Below are positions 24,403 to 32,186 of a stretch of 42,354 nucleotides of DNA, piece after piece. The stretch spans positions 1 to 42,354 of the forward strand of contig JBCCHN010000037.1 in assembly GCA_039028695.1 (NCBI GenBank), written 5' to 3'. Under the pieces are notes generated by a model. It searched no databases. It saw nothing but the letters and a program-made list of their open reading frames with translations, and was not told the origin of the DNA. The first letter of the stretch is position 1, and each line of letters begins with the position of its first letter. The position numbers were made by a program, and so were the translations under genes. The DNA comes from JANQKX01 sp039028695 (GTDB taxonomy: Bacteria > Pseudomonadota > Alphaproteobacteria > Kiloniellales > Kiloniellaceae).

Positions 24403-25971
24403 TCAGTAGTTCAAGTCGGGCATGCTGGCTTTGCGCCGGGCCACATAGTCCTCTAATGCCTCCAAGATGGCCGGGTCGATGTGTGGGGCCTCATAGGCCG
24501 CGAGAAGATCCTTCCAGGTCTTGTTGGCCCGCTGTGCCGCGTCCAAGCCCCCTTCAGCCTGCCACTGCTCGAAGGAGTTGGCATCGGCTAAGGGCGAGCG
24601 GTAAAAGGCGGTCTCAAAGTTGCGCTGCGTGTGGGCGCTGCCCAGAAAGTGATCGCCGGGCCCTACTTCTCGGATGGCGTCTAGGGCTTGGGCTTCCTCG
24701 GATAGATCGATGCCCCTGGCGAATTCCACCAGCTTGCCGCAGAGGTCCGCGTCAATGATTGACTTTTCATAGCCGCTGCACAGGCCTCCCTCCAGCCAAC
24801 CGCAGGCATGATTGATGAAATTGGCGCCCGCCAAAAAAGCCATCATCAAGCTGTCGGTTGATTCCTGTAGGGCCTGTCCGTCGGGCAGTTTGGAGGAGGT
24901 GAGGGCCCCCACCGTATGCAAGGGAACGCCCAGGCGCCGGGCCAGTTGACCGGCCGCCAAAACCATTTTTCCCCCTTCCGGGTTGCCAAAGGTGGGGGCG
25001 CCCGATTGCATGGAAATGGGGGTGGCGAAGGAGCCCATCAAGCAGGGTGAGCCGGGTCGGATCAGTTGAGTCAGCGACAAAACGGCCAGGGCTTCCGCCA
25101 GAACCTGGGCCAAGGTGCCGGCGGTGGTGCAGGGGCTCATGGCCCCGGCCAGGGTCCAGGGCGTACAGGCCACGGCTTGATTGTTGCGGGCATAAACCTT
25201 TAGGGCGCCGGACATGGCCGAGTCCAAGACCAGGGGCGCATTCGTATTGCTGACCGCATAGAGCACGCAATTCTGATCGACAAAATCCTCCCCGAATAGA
25301 ATCTTGGCCATGGCAACGGAGTCTTCGGCCCGTTCCGCGCCGATCAATGCGCCGAAAAAGCCCCGATCACTATAGCGGATATGGCCAAGGAGCATATCCA
25401 AGTGACGCTTATTGACCGGCACGTCCACCGGCTCGCAGACAATGCCGCCCGAGTGGTGCAAGGCGGGCAAGGACTGGTGGATCTTCACCAGCTTATGAAA
25501 GTCTTCCAGGGTGGCATAGCGGCGACCCTCGTCCAAATTGTGGATGAAGGGCGCACCGAAAACCGGACACAAAACCGTATTTCGGCCACCGATGCGTACC
25601 GTGTTGTCCGGGTTGCGGGCGTGTTGGGTATATTCCTGCGGTGCAGTGGCCTGGATAATCTGGCGGCACATGCCCGGCTCGAAACGCACCCGCTGGCCTT
25701 GAACATCGGCGCCGGCCCGACGAAAGATCTCGAGGATCTCCGGGTCGTCATGAAACTCCATGCCGATCTCTTGCAGAATATCATCTGCATTTTGTTCGAT
25801 CAGGCAGAGGCCTTCTTCGCTTAAGATTTCATAGGCGCCGGTTTGACGCTGGATATAAGGCACGCGAGGTACGCTGGGCTGAGACCGAGCCTCTTGCCGA
25901 GCCTCCCGGCCCCCAGCCCGACCCCTGCTTCCTCGTCGAGTAATGCGTTTGGCTTTTTGACTATTGCCCAT
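24403..25971 (-). CDS. MttB-family (trimethylamine/betaine) methyltransferase, non-pyrrolysine type
   Basis: 522 residues, full family length. A basic Arg/Gly-rich start (RRGSRGRAGGREARQEAR) precedes PYIQRQTGAYEILSEEGLCLIEQNADDILQEIGMEF, typical of this family; later blocks include GGIVCEPVDVP, FFGALIGAERAEDSV, CTPWTLAGAMSPCTTAGTL, and GSFATPISMQSGAPTFGNPEG. There is no in-frame TAG, so no pyrrolysine is used, unlike archaeal MttB. Non-pyrrolysine members include glycine betaine methyltransferase MtgB and many uncharacterised marine proteins. It probably removes a methyl group from a quaternary amine to a corrinoid or folate acceptor; no corrinoid protein is encoded here. It opens the minus-strand amine cluster, divergent from the aminotransferase at 26195, and shares a 223-bp upstream gap in which I can see no clear promoter. 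Confidence 0.9.
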   Translation of the reverse strand: MGNSQKAKRITRRGSRGRAGGREARQEARSQPSVPRVPYIQRQTGAYEILSEEGLCLIEQNADDILQEIGMEFHDDPEILEIFRRAGADVQGQRVRFEPGMCRQIIQATAPQEYTQHARNPDNTVRIGGRNTVLCPVFGAPFIHNLDEGRRYATLEDFHKLVKIHQSLPALHHSGGIVCEPVDVPVNKRHLDMLLGHIRYSDRGFFGALIGAERAEDSVAMAKILFGEDFVDQNCVLYAVSNTNAPLVLDSAMSGALKVYARNNQAVACTPWTLAGAMSPCTTAGTLAQVLAEALAVLSLTQLIRPGSPCLMGSFATPISMQSGAPTFGNPEGGKMVLAAGQLARRLGVPLHTVGALTSSKLPDGQALQESTDSLMMAFLAGANFINHACGWLEGGLCSGYEKSIIDADLCGKLVEFARGIDLSEEAQALDAIREVGPGDHFLGSAHTQRNFETAFYRSPLADANSFEQWQAEGGLDAAQRANKTWKDLLAAYEAPHIDPAILEALEDYVARRKASMPDLNY

Positions 25972-26194
25972 GACCTCTATTCGTTCCCTTGGGCGCAGTG
26001 CGTGTCGATTTTTCCGCGCCTGACCATAGTGTGCCCTAATTCCGCGGCGAGGAGGTGGAAAAAACCTCTGGGTAAATGGTGTGGGCCTCTAACGACGTCC
26101 CCCTTGTGCTGGTGAGCGTTTGTCTTTCCACTGCACTAGGGCTAGCCTAGATCTATGAAACGGCGATGTCCGTTGCAATCTCACGGCAACCCTA

Positions 26195-27544
26195 ATGACG
26201 AGTGCCCCCATGGACCAAAGCTCAGAACAGTCATCGGACCTTCCCGAAAGGCAGGTGGATTGGTCCACCCAGGCCATCGTGGATCGACGCGAGCGTTTCT
26301 ACTCTGCCTCACAACGGGCTTTCGTGCCCTTTGAGGAGCCCCTGATCTTTCAACGGGGCGAGGGGCAGTACCTCTGGGATGAGACGGGCAAGCGCTACCT
26401 GGATCTGCTGGGCATGAACCTTTGTATATCCGTCGGACACGCCCATCCGCGCGTGGTGGCTGCCGCTAGCGCCCAGGCAGCCGATCTACCTCACTGCACC
26501 ACCATGTTTTACCACCCCGTACCGGCCCACTTCGCCGAGGAACTGGTGGCGACCATGCCGCCGGGCGAGGAATGGGTGGTGCACTTCATGAATTCAGGGG
26601 CCGAGGCAGCCGACCTGGCTCTCCTCATGGCCCGCAGCTATACGGGCAACATCGATTTCTTGGCCCTGCGCAACGGCTATCATGGGGCTACCTTCGGGGC
26701 CCAATCCTTGACCGGGATCAAGGGTTTCCGCCATGCGGTACCCCTCTTGCCGGGCATTCGCCACGTGGCTTGTCCCGACGGCTACCGGGGCATCTTTGGG
26801 GCGGATCCGGCGGACTATCTCGCCGACCTGGATCGCACCATCGACACCGCGACTTCTGGCCAATTGGCCGGTATGATCCTGGAGCCGGTGCTGGGGTACG
26901 GCGGGATCGTGCCCCTGATGGACGGTTATATCGGTCCAGCCTTTGAGCGGGTGCGGGCCGCCGGCGGTCTTTGCGTGGTCGACGAGGTTCAGGCTGGCTT
27001 TGCTCGCACGGGCAAAAATTTTTGGTCCTTCCAGGCCCACGATGTGGTGCCGGATATCGTCATCATGGCCAAGGGCATCGGCAACGGTTTTCCCTTGGCC
27101 GCCGTGGTGGCCAAGCGGCATGTGGCCGAAGCCCTGGCGGATAAGTTTTACTTCAACACCTATGGGGCCAACCCCGTGTCCTGTGCTGCCGGGCGGGCGG
27201 TTCTCCGCGTGATCGAGGACGAAGGCCTGCAGCAAAATGCCAAGGAGGTGGGCGACCATCTGCTGACCGTCCTCGATGGCCTGAAGCAAAAGTACGATAT
27301 CATCGGCGATGTGCGCGGACGCGGGCTTATGGCCGCCATTGAGTTGGTCAAGGACCGCAAGACCAAGGAGCCGGCGACCGAGGAAAATGCGCGGGTCTTC
27401 GAGCTGACCCGTGAGGTCGGGCTGGTCATGAGCAAGTCGGGAACCTATCGCAACGTGTTGCGCATGTGTCCACCGCTCTGCATCCAAAAGCACGATGTGG
27501 ACTTCTTCGCCGACGCCATTGATCAGGCTTTTAGCCGGTTATAG
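26195..27544 (+). CDS. Class III aminotransferase, AGXT2-like
   Basis: 449 residues. Fold type I PLP features: RYLDLLGMNLCISVGHAHP, FMNSGAEAADLALLMARSYTGN, NGYHGATFGAQSLTG, EPVLGYGGIVPL, cofactor Asp in CVVDEVQAGFARTG, and the Schiff-base Lys in IVIMAKGIGNGFPLAAV. It resembles alanine-glyoxylate aminotransferase 2 and its bacterial relatives, which transfer amino groups from beta-amino or dimethylarginine-like donors to pyruvate or glyoxylate. It diverges from the MttB-family gene. Start uncertain: ATG 26195, or ATG 26210, neither with a strong ribosome site. It is likely to process an amine left after demethylation, but this is only context. Confidence 0.87.
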   Translation: MTSAPMDQSSEQSSDLPERQVDWSTQAIVDRRERFYSASQRAFVPFEEPLIFQRGEGQYLWDETGKRYLDLLGMNLCISVGHAHPRVVAAASAQAADLPHCTTMFYHPVPAHFAEELVATMPPGEEWVVHFMNSGAEAADLALLMARSYTGNIDFLALRNGYHGATFGAQSLTGIKGFRHAVPLLPGIRHVACPDGYRGIFGADPADYLADLDRTIDTATSGQLAGMILEPVLGYGGIVPLMDGYIGPAFERVRAAGGLCVVDEVQAGFARTGKNFWSFQAHDVVPDIVIMAKGIGNGFPLAAVVAKRHVAEALADKFYFNTYGANPVSCAAGRAVLRVIEDEGLQQNAKEVGDHLLTVLDGLKQKYDIIGDVRGRGLMAAIELVKDRKTKEPATEENARVFELTREVGLVMSKSGTYRNVLRMCPPLCIQKHDVDFFADAIDQAFSRL

Positions 27545-27560
27545 AGCGCGGCACTTTGTC

Positions 27561-27645
27561 GAAGATGCCGTGAATTCAAAGATGCCGTGAATTCAAAGAT
27601 GCCGTGAATTCAAAGATGCCATGAACGCGAAGACCCCATGAACCC
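27561..27645 (+). repeat. Five 17-bp tandem units forming a chain of overlapping mini-ORFs ending on a start codon
   Basis: Units begin at 27561, 27578, 27595, 27612 and 27629; the core of units 1-3 is GAAGATGCCGTGAATTC or AAAGATGCCGTGAATTC. Units 4 and 5 are diverged (GCCATGAACGC, CCCATGAACCC). The start codon of the downstream gene (27638) lies in unit 5. A GTG or ATG in each of units 1-4 opens a six-codon frame that ends on TGA overlapping the next unit's start by 4 bp, at 27587-27590, 27604-27607, 27621-27624 and 27638-27641. This is too short-period for CRISPR and has no spacers. Confidence 0.85.
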
Positions 27646-28402
27646 CATTATTGCTCTTTGGTCACACCCTCGTTCCATGTCCACCGCGATGGAGCGGATC
27701 ATGCACGAGCGCGGGGACTGTCACTGTTTCCACGAACCGTTCAGCTATGATTATTACGTGCATCGCCAGGTCCGGGTGATGCCCCACTTCGACCAGCTTC
27801 CGGATCATCCTCGCCGCTACGACGAAATCCGCGACAGCCTTTTAAACGCCGCTGAGACCAGCCCGGTCTTTTTTAAGGACATGAGCTACTATGTGGTTCC
27901 CCAGCTCTTTGATGATCGGGCCTTTGCCGAGCGGTTGACCCATAGCTTCCTCATTCGCCACCCGATCAAATCGATCTTATCCTACTATAAGCTGGACCCG
28001 AACCTAACCGACGAGGAAATCGGTTTGGAAGCCCAGTGGCGGCATATGGAATGGCTTCAGGAAAATCTGGGCCGAAAGCCCTCTATTGTGGCGGCTGAGG
28101 CGGTGCAAGCAGACTGCAAAGGGATGATGCGGGCCTATTGGGCAGCCGTCGGCCTTCCTCCGGCTGACCATGCCCTGTCCTGGGACAGCGCCAGCACGCC
28201 CGAGGCCTGGGGCCAATTCACAGGCTGGCATGGCAAAGTCTGGGACAGCAAGGTGATCCAACCCGAGGATCCCGCCGAGGTCCAAAAGCGCGAAGACGAC
28301 TTTGACAAGGCCGCCGCCGAAGCGCCTTTCCTAAAGGACCTTCTCGCCCATCACCTGCCCTATTATGAGAGGCTCAAATCCCTTGCAATCAGTCCCTTGT
28401 AA
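27638..28402 (+). CDS. Sulfotransferase-like protein
   Basis: 254 residues, no signal peptide. The N-terminal IIALWSHPRSMSTAMERIM carries the phosphosulfate-type loop (SHPRSMST) seen in PAPS-dependent sulfotransferases and in a broad uncharacterised bacterial family. A later FLIRHPIKSILSYYKLDPN resembles the 3'-phosphate binding strand and helix. The likely role is transfer of sulfate from PAPS to a small hydroxyl or amine compound, but many relatives have no known substrate. The start codon is embedded in the fifth unit of a 17-bp tandem array and lacks a strong Shine-Dalgarno. It is 93 bp after the aminotransferase and almost abuts the convergent alcohol dehydrogenase (2 bp between stops). 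Confidence 0.75.
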   Translation: MNPIIALWSHPRSMSTAMERIMHERGDCHCFHEPFSYDYYVHRQVRVMPHFDQLPDHPRRYDEIRDSLLNAAETSPVFFKDMSYYVVPQLFDDRAFAERLTHSFLIRHPIKSILSYYKLDPNLTDEEIGLEAQWRHMEWLQENLGRKPSIVAAEAVQADCKGMMRAYWAAVGLPPADHALSWDSASTPEAWGQFTGWHGKVWDSKVIQPEDPAEVQKREDDFDKAAAEAPFLKDLLAHHLPYYERLKSLAISPL

Positions 28403-28404
28403 CG

Positions 28405-29487
28405 TCAGCCGTCAAAGACGATGATATTGCGCAAGGCTTCGGCACGGTTGACCGAGGCGATGGCCTCGTTGATTTCTTCCAGGGGGTAGCGGCCTGAAAT
28501 GAGTTCGTCCAGCTTCAGCTGCCCCTGCTGATAGAGGCTGACCAGCTTGGGAATGTCCACACCCAAGCGGGTGCTGCCCATCTTGCTGCCGATGATGCGT
28601 TGACTGGCGTCGGCGAAATCGAGCGCCTCAATGGCAAACTTTTCGCCCACCGCCGGCATGCCCACAATGACCAGCGTTCCGGCCGGCCGGGCAAAGGACA
28701 ATCCCTGCTCCATGGCTTTCGTGCTGCCCACGGTCACGAAAATATAGTCCGCGCCCCGACCGCCGGTCAGGGCCTTTACCTTTTCTGCCGCGTCCTCGTT
28801 TTTTGGATTGATGGTGTCCGTCGCGCCGAAGCTTTTGGCCACGGGCAATTTATCCTCTGCCAGGTCCACCGCGATGATGGGGTGGGCGCCGCAAAGGCGC
28901 GCGCCTTGCACCGCGTTGAGGCCCACGCCACCGGTGCCGATGACCACCACCGAACTGCCCGAGGGAACCTTGGCCGTATTCACCACGGCGCCCAGTCCGG
29001 TGATCACACCGCAGGCCAGCAAGGCGGCGCTGTCCAAGGGAACGTCCTTGGGGATCTTGACCAATTGCGACTGGTCGACCACCACGTATTCCGCAAAGGC
29101 GCCCGTGCGAAGGCCTTGCAGCACCGCCTCCTCGGATCCGTGCAGCCGGTTTTCCTGGTCCAGCGGGAACTTGGTCTCACAGATATGCCGGTCCCCTTGC
29201 GCACAATAGTAGCAGTGGCCGCAGGAGCGGATCAGGGTCACGATCACATGATCCCCGACCGCCATGCCCCTTACATCCGCGCCGACCTGTTCGACCACGC
29301 CGGCGGCCTCGTGACCATAGACAGCCGGCAGCTGTCCGCCCCAGGCGCCCTCCGCGTAATGAATATCACTGTGACAGATGGCGCAGGCTGATAGACGCAC
29401 CTTGACCTCGCCGGCCTTGGGCGGATCGATGTCCAGCTCCTCGATTACCAAGGGCTTTCCGAATTCATGACAAACAGCGGCTTTCAT
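28405..29487 (-). CDS. Zinc-dependent alcohol dehydrogenase, medium-chain (MDR) family
   Basis: 360 residues from ATG 29487, which follows GAGAGAGG at five bases; an upstream frame to 29565 is not credible. Catalytic zinc region: SACAICHSDIHYAEGAWGG and YGHEAAGVVEQVG. Structural zinc Cys cluster: CGHCYYCAQGDRHIC. Cofactor-binding glycines: VVIGTGGVGLNAVQGARLCGA. It oxidises an alcohol or hemithioacetal-type adduct with NAD(P)+. The resemblance to formaldehyde-type MDR enzymes is of interest beside demethylation genes, but substrate is unproved. It sits between the sulfotransferase (convergent) and a binding protein on its own strand, from which it is separated by the terminator at 29551-29579. 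Confidence 0.9.
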   Translation of the reverse strand: MKAAVCHEFGKPLVIEELDIDPPKAGEVKVRLSACAICHSDIHYAEGAWGGQLPAVYGHEAAGVVEQVGADVRGMAVGDHVIVTLIRSCGHCYYCAQGDRHICETKFPLDQENRLHGSEEAVLQGLRTGAFAEYVVVDQSQLVKIPKDVPLDSAALLACGVITGLGAVVNTAKVPSGSSVVVIGTGGVGLNAVQGARLCGAHPIIAVDLAEDKLPVAKSFGATDTINPKNEDAAEKVKALTGGRGADYIFVTVGSTKAMEQGLSFARPAGTLVIVGMPAVGEKFAIEALDFADASQRIIGSKMGSTRLGVDIPKLVSLYQQGQLKLDELISGRYPLEEINEAIASVNRAEALRNIIVFDG

Positions 29488-29550
29488 TAGGGCCTCTCTC
29501 CAGGAATGAGTCGGCGGCGAGCTTAGAGCCAATGCTTTGTAAAAAGCACG

Positions 29551-29579
29551 CAAAAAATGGGGCACCGTAAGGTGCCCCA
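29551..29579 (-). terminator. Intrinsic terminator after the second solute-binding protein gene
   Basis: Read on the minus strand: TGGGGCACC, loop TTAC, GGTGCCCCA, then TTTTTTG. The 9-bp stem is perfect. It lies 38 bp after the stop codon of the binding-protein gene at 29618-31207 and before the alcohol dehydrogenase start, so those two genes are separate transcripts. Confidence 0.9.
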
Positions 29580-29617
29580 GAAAAAACCCTCAAAAAAGGG
29601 ACGAATGATGACCCGGC

Positions 29618-31207
29618 TTAAGTGAGCCACCAGCGCTCGATGATCTTGTAGCCGTCGAACTCCCAGTTCCCGCCCACCTTTTCGGGATGTTTTACATTGT
29701 CCCGGAAGGCCAGAATGTGGTTGGCGAAGAGGTGAATGACCGAGCCGCAGTCGTCCCGGCAGATGGCCTGCATTTCATGATACATGCCGCGGCGTTTGTT
29801 TTCGTCCAGCTCGCCGCGGGCCGAGACCAAAAGCTCGTTGAAACGGTCATTCTTCCAATAGGATTCATTCCAGTTTGAGGTCTCGGAATAGCCTTGCGTG
29901 AACATCCAATCCTCGGTCGGGCGACCGCTCCAATAACTGGCGGACCAGGGCGCTACGAGCCAGACGTCCGACCAATAACCATCATCCGGGGCCCGCACCG
30001 GCGTGATGTTGATACCGGCCTTGGCCGCGTGCTCGGCAAAGAGCAAGGTGGTGTCCGTGGCTCCCGCATAAAGCCCATCCGAGGCCTTGAGTTCCAAGGC
30101 GAGTCCTTCCATGCCGGCTTGTTTCAAATGCCATTTGGCCTTGTCAGGATCATAGGCCCGCTGCGGCAAGTCCGCATTGTGGAAGCGGTTGGCTGGGCTG
30201 ATCGGATGATCGTTGCCAAGAGACCCCCGGCCGCGGAGGATTTTTTGCAGGACTTCTTCCCGATCGATGGCCAATTTGAGAGCCATGCGGACGTCCGGAT
30301 TATCAAAAGGCGCCAGATCGGTGCGCATGGGGAAGGTGTAATGTTGCGTGCTGACCGTATCCTCCACGACGACCCCGGGGCGGTCCGCCAGTAAATGAGC
30401 GGTTTTGGCTTCAATATCGCCGGAAATATCCAGCTCTCCAGTCACCAACGCGTTCGTGCGGGCCGTAGAATCGGCGATCACCAGGATCTCTGCTGAATCC
30501 ACATGAGCTTTATCTGTAACATAGTGATTAGGGTTGCGCTCCACCGTTGCGCGGACTCCGGCCTCAAAATCCTTGACCATGTAAGCACCCGCGCCCACGC
30601 CGCTGAGATCAACGTCCCCGTCTTTGGCGGGCAGGATCGAAAGCGCACTGGCGCTTAATGCAAATGGGAAATCGGCGTTTGGCTCTTTCAGGGAAAAGAT
30701 CACCCGGCTCGGCCCATCTGCCTGCATGCTTTCGATGGATTCGGCCACCGACTTCATGGCCGACTTGGAATCCTCACCCTTGTGGCGCTCCAATGAGGCG
30801 ATGACATCGCCGGATTCTACGGACTTGCCGTTGTGGAATTGCGCACCCTTACGCAGGTCAAAAACCCATTTATCCGGGCTGCCGTCCGGCTCGTAGGATT
30901 CAGCCAACAAGGGCTCCAACTGTCCTTCAGCATTCACCTCGGTCAACTGACCATGGATCGTGTACCAGAGCAGATTTACAAAACCACTGCTCAAAGTAGC
31001 CGGGTCTAGCGAGTCCGTGGTGGAACCTTGCACCGATCCAATCCGCATGTGGCCGCCCTTTTGCGGGCCTGCGGCGCGAGCTTCCTCGGCCAAAAGACCA
31101 GCGGGCACGGCGGCCAATAGGCCGAGGGCCGTAGATTGCCGAATAAAATCGCGTCGACTTAGGTGGCCAGATTGGAACTGTAGCCGCAGATTCTCAAAGG
31201 TATTCAT
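29618..31207 (-). CDS. Tat-exported ABC solute-binding protein, family 5
   Basis: 529 residues; ATG at 31207 with GGAG seven bases upstream. A twin-arginine signal is plain: LSRRDFIRQSTALGLLAAVPAGLL, then AEEARAAGPQKGGHMRIG. Family 5 blocks: DPATLSSGFVNLLWYTIHGQLTEV, DLRKGAQFHNGKSVESGDVIASLERHKG, RMALKLAIDREEVLQKIL, and NWNESYWKNDRFNELLVSAR. It would capture an oligopeptide or other organic solute in the periplasm. No permease or ATPase gene is in the window, so it is a second orphan. The divergent gap upstream (31208-31541) holds two palindromes. Its own terminator follows. It is only distantly similar to the protein at 16104-17765. Confidence 0.92.
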   Translation of the reverse strand: MNTFENLRLQFQSGHLSRRDFIRQSTALGLLAAVPAGLLAEEARAAGPQKGGHMRIGSVQGSTTDSLDPATLSSGFVNLLWYTIHGQLTEVNAEGQLEPLLAESYEPDGSPDKWVFDLRKGAQFHNGKSVESGDVIASLERHKGEDSKSAMKSVAESIESMQADGPSRVIFSLKEPNADFPFALSASALSILPAKDGDVDLSGVGAGAYMVKDFEAGVRATVERNPNHYVTDKAHVDSAEILVIADSTARTNALVTGELDISGDIEAKTAHLLADRPGVVVEDTVSTQHYTFPMRTDLAPFDNPDVRMALKLAIDREEVLQKILRGRGSLGNDHPISPANRFHNADLPQRAYDPDKAKWHLKQAGMEGLALELKASDGLYAGATDTTLLFAEHAAKAGINITPVRAPDDGYWSDVWLVAPWSASYWSGRPTEDWMFTQGYSETSNWNESYWKNDRFNELLVSARGELDENKRRGMYHEMQAICRDDCGSVIHLFANHILAFRDNVKHPEKVGGNWEFDGYKIIERWWLT

Positions 31208-31308
31208 TAGGTGGCTCCCCTGGTTTCAAGGCTCCTGATCTCCGGGAATATCGTGCGAAAACGCCCCAAAGACTCCATGCCATGTTGGTGGCTCGCTGAT
31301 TTATGATT

Positions 31309-31324
31309 AACTGTGATCACAGTT
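31309..31324. promoter_or_regulatory. Candidate operator 1: perfect 16-bp palindrome
   Basis: AACTGTGATCACAGTT is a perfect palindrome about 100 bp upstream of the binding-protein start (31207) and about 220 bp upstream of the cysteine hydrolase start. Its core TGTGATCACA recurs at 31408-31417. It is not a CRP site, which would need a 6-bp centre between TGTGA and TCACA. Confidence 0.55.
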
Positions 31325-31407
31325 TAAATGATGCGGGAGAATATTCAATGAATTAAGGGTAATCTGCCGTTTTTTGTCTAAAATGGTAGCGGAATCAATG
31401 TAGTACC

Positions 31408-31417
31408 TGTGATCACA
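31408..31417. promoter_or_regulatory. Candidate operator 2: second copy of TGTGATCACA
   Basis: The 10-bp core palindrome recurs 96 bp from the first copy, centre to centre (about nine helical turns), in the same divergent gap. Two copies at this spacing suggest cooperative binding or looping by one regulator. No regulator gene adjoins this gap; the LysR and TetR genes elsewhere in the window are unlikely partners on motif grounds. Confidence 0.5.
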
Positions 31418-31541
31418 AAAATCTCCATCATGGGAAATAAACTGATCCAGAAATTGAATAAACTCGATTAGAAGCCTAATCCTTTCAGGTACGATGAGTG
31501 CATCAATCGATGAAATCCGATATTGTTGATGAAATAATCGG

Positions 31542-32186
31542 GTGCAAAATTCCGTGAATTCAGATGTGACCTCCCTGCCCTTCGGTCCCCTGGGTCGATC
31601 CGCATTTCATATATGCGTCGACATGCAGCGGATCTTTTTAGAGCCCGGCCCCTGGTTTGGGCCGCCGGGCTTGGAGATCATCCCCAACATTTGCGCCTTG
31701 GCCGATCATGCGGCGGACCGAGTCCTTTTTACCCGATTCATCACCGCGCAAGATGCAGACCATGCGAAGGGAGCCTGGCAACGCTATTACCGTCATTGGG
31801 ATGCGGTCACCCAACAAAAAGCGGGCAGCGAGATTTTGCGGCTTCATAGCGATTTGGCCCGCCGTGCCCGCGCCGAAAATGTCTATGACAAGATCACTCA
31901 TGATGCCTTCGATAATCCAGCCTTTGGCATGCGCCTTGCGGAGGAGGGAGCCACAACGGTGGTCCTGAGTGGGGTGGAAACCGATGTGTGCGTCTTGGCG
32001 ACGGCTCTCTCGGCAGTGGATTTGGGCTATCGGGTGATCATCGCCACCGATGCCGTGGCCAGCTCGGCGCCCGCCTCCCATGATGCCTGCTTGGCCCATG
32101 TCTATCCCCGGTTCGATCAACAGGTTGAACTAGCCTTGACCGCCGATATTATTGCGCAATGGTCCCTGTCATGTCCCAGTTCTTGA
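31542..32186 (+). CDS. Isochorismatase-family cysteine hydrolase
   Basis: 214 residues from GTG 31542 (an alternative GTG is 12 bases on; no strong ribosome site for either). The catalytic triad is visible: Asp27 in CVDMQR, Lys117 in YDKITHDAF, Cys150 in GVETDVCVLATALSAVDLGY. Members hydrolyse amides or similar bonds, including nicotinamide, N-carbamoyl compounds and isochorismate. The gap upstream carries the two palindromes. Its last 28 bp overlap the start of the GH63-like gene, suggesting translational coupling. Substrate unknown; an amide from the nearby amine pathway is possible. Confidence 0.87.
   Translation: MQNSVNSDVTSLPFGPLGRSAFHICVDMQRIFLEPGPWFGPPGLEIIPNICALADHAADRVLFTRFITAQDADHAKGAWQRYYRHWDAVTQQKAGSEILRLHSDLARRARAENVYDKITHDAFDNPAFGMRLAEEGATTVVLSGVETDVCVLATALSAVDLGYRVIIATDAVASSAPASHDACLAHVYPRFDQQVELALTADIIAQWSLSCPSS

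Noticed and set aside
24403..25971. Pyrrolysine-containing MttB
   Set aside because: The whole 522-codon frame has no internal TAG, and no pylTSBCD genes are visible.
26594..27493. 299-residue minus-strand frame opposite the AGXT2-like aminotransferase
   Set aside because: Shadow frame; the plus strand holds the PLP motifs.
27561..27645. Possible CRISPR array
   Set aside because: 17-bp units are directly adjacent with no spacers, and no cas genes are present.
31309..31417. CRP/FNR binding sites
   Set aside because: The half-sites TGTGA/TCACA abut with no 6-bp (CRP) or 4-bp (FNR-type) centre.
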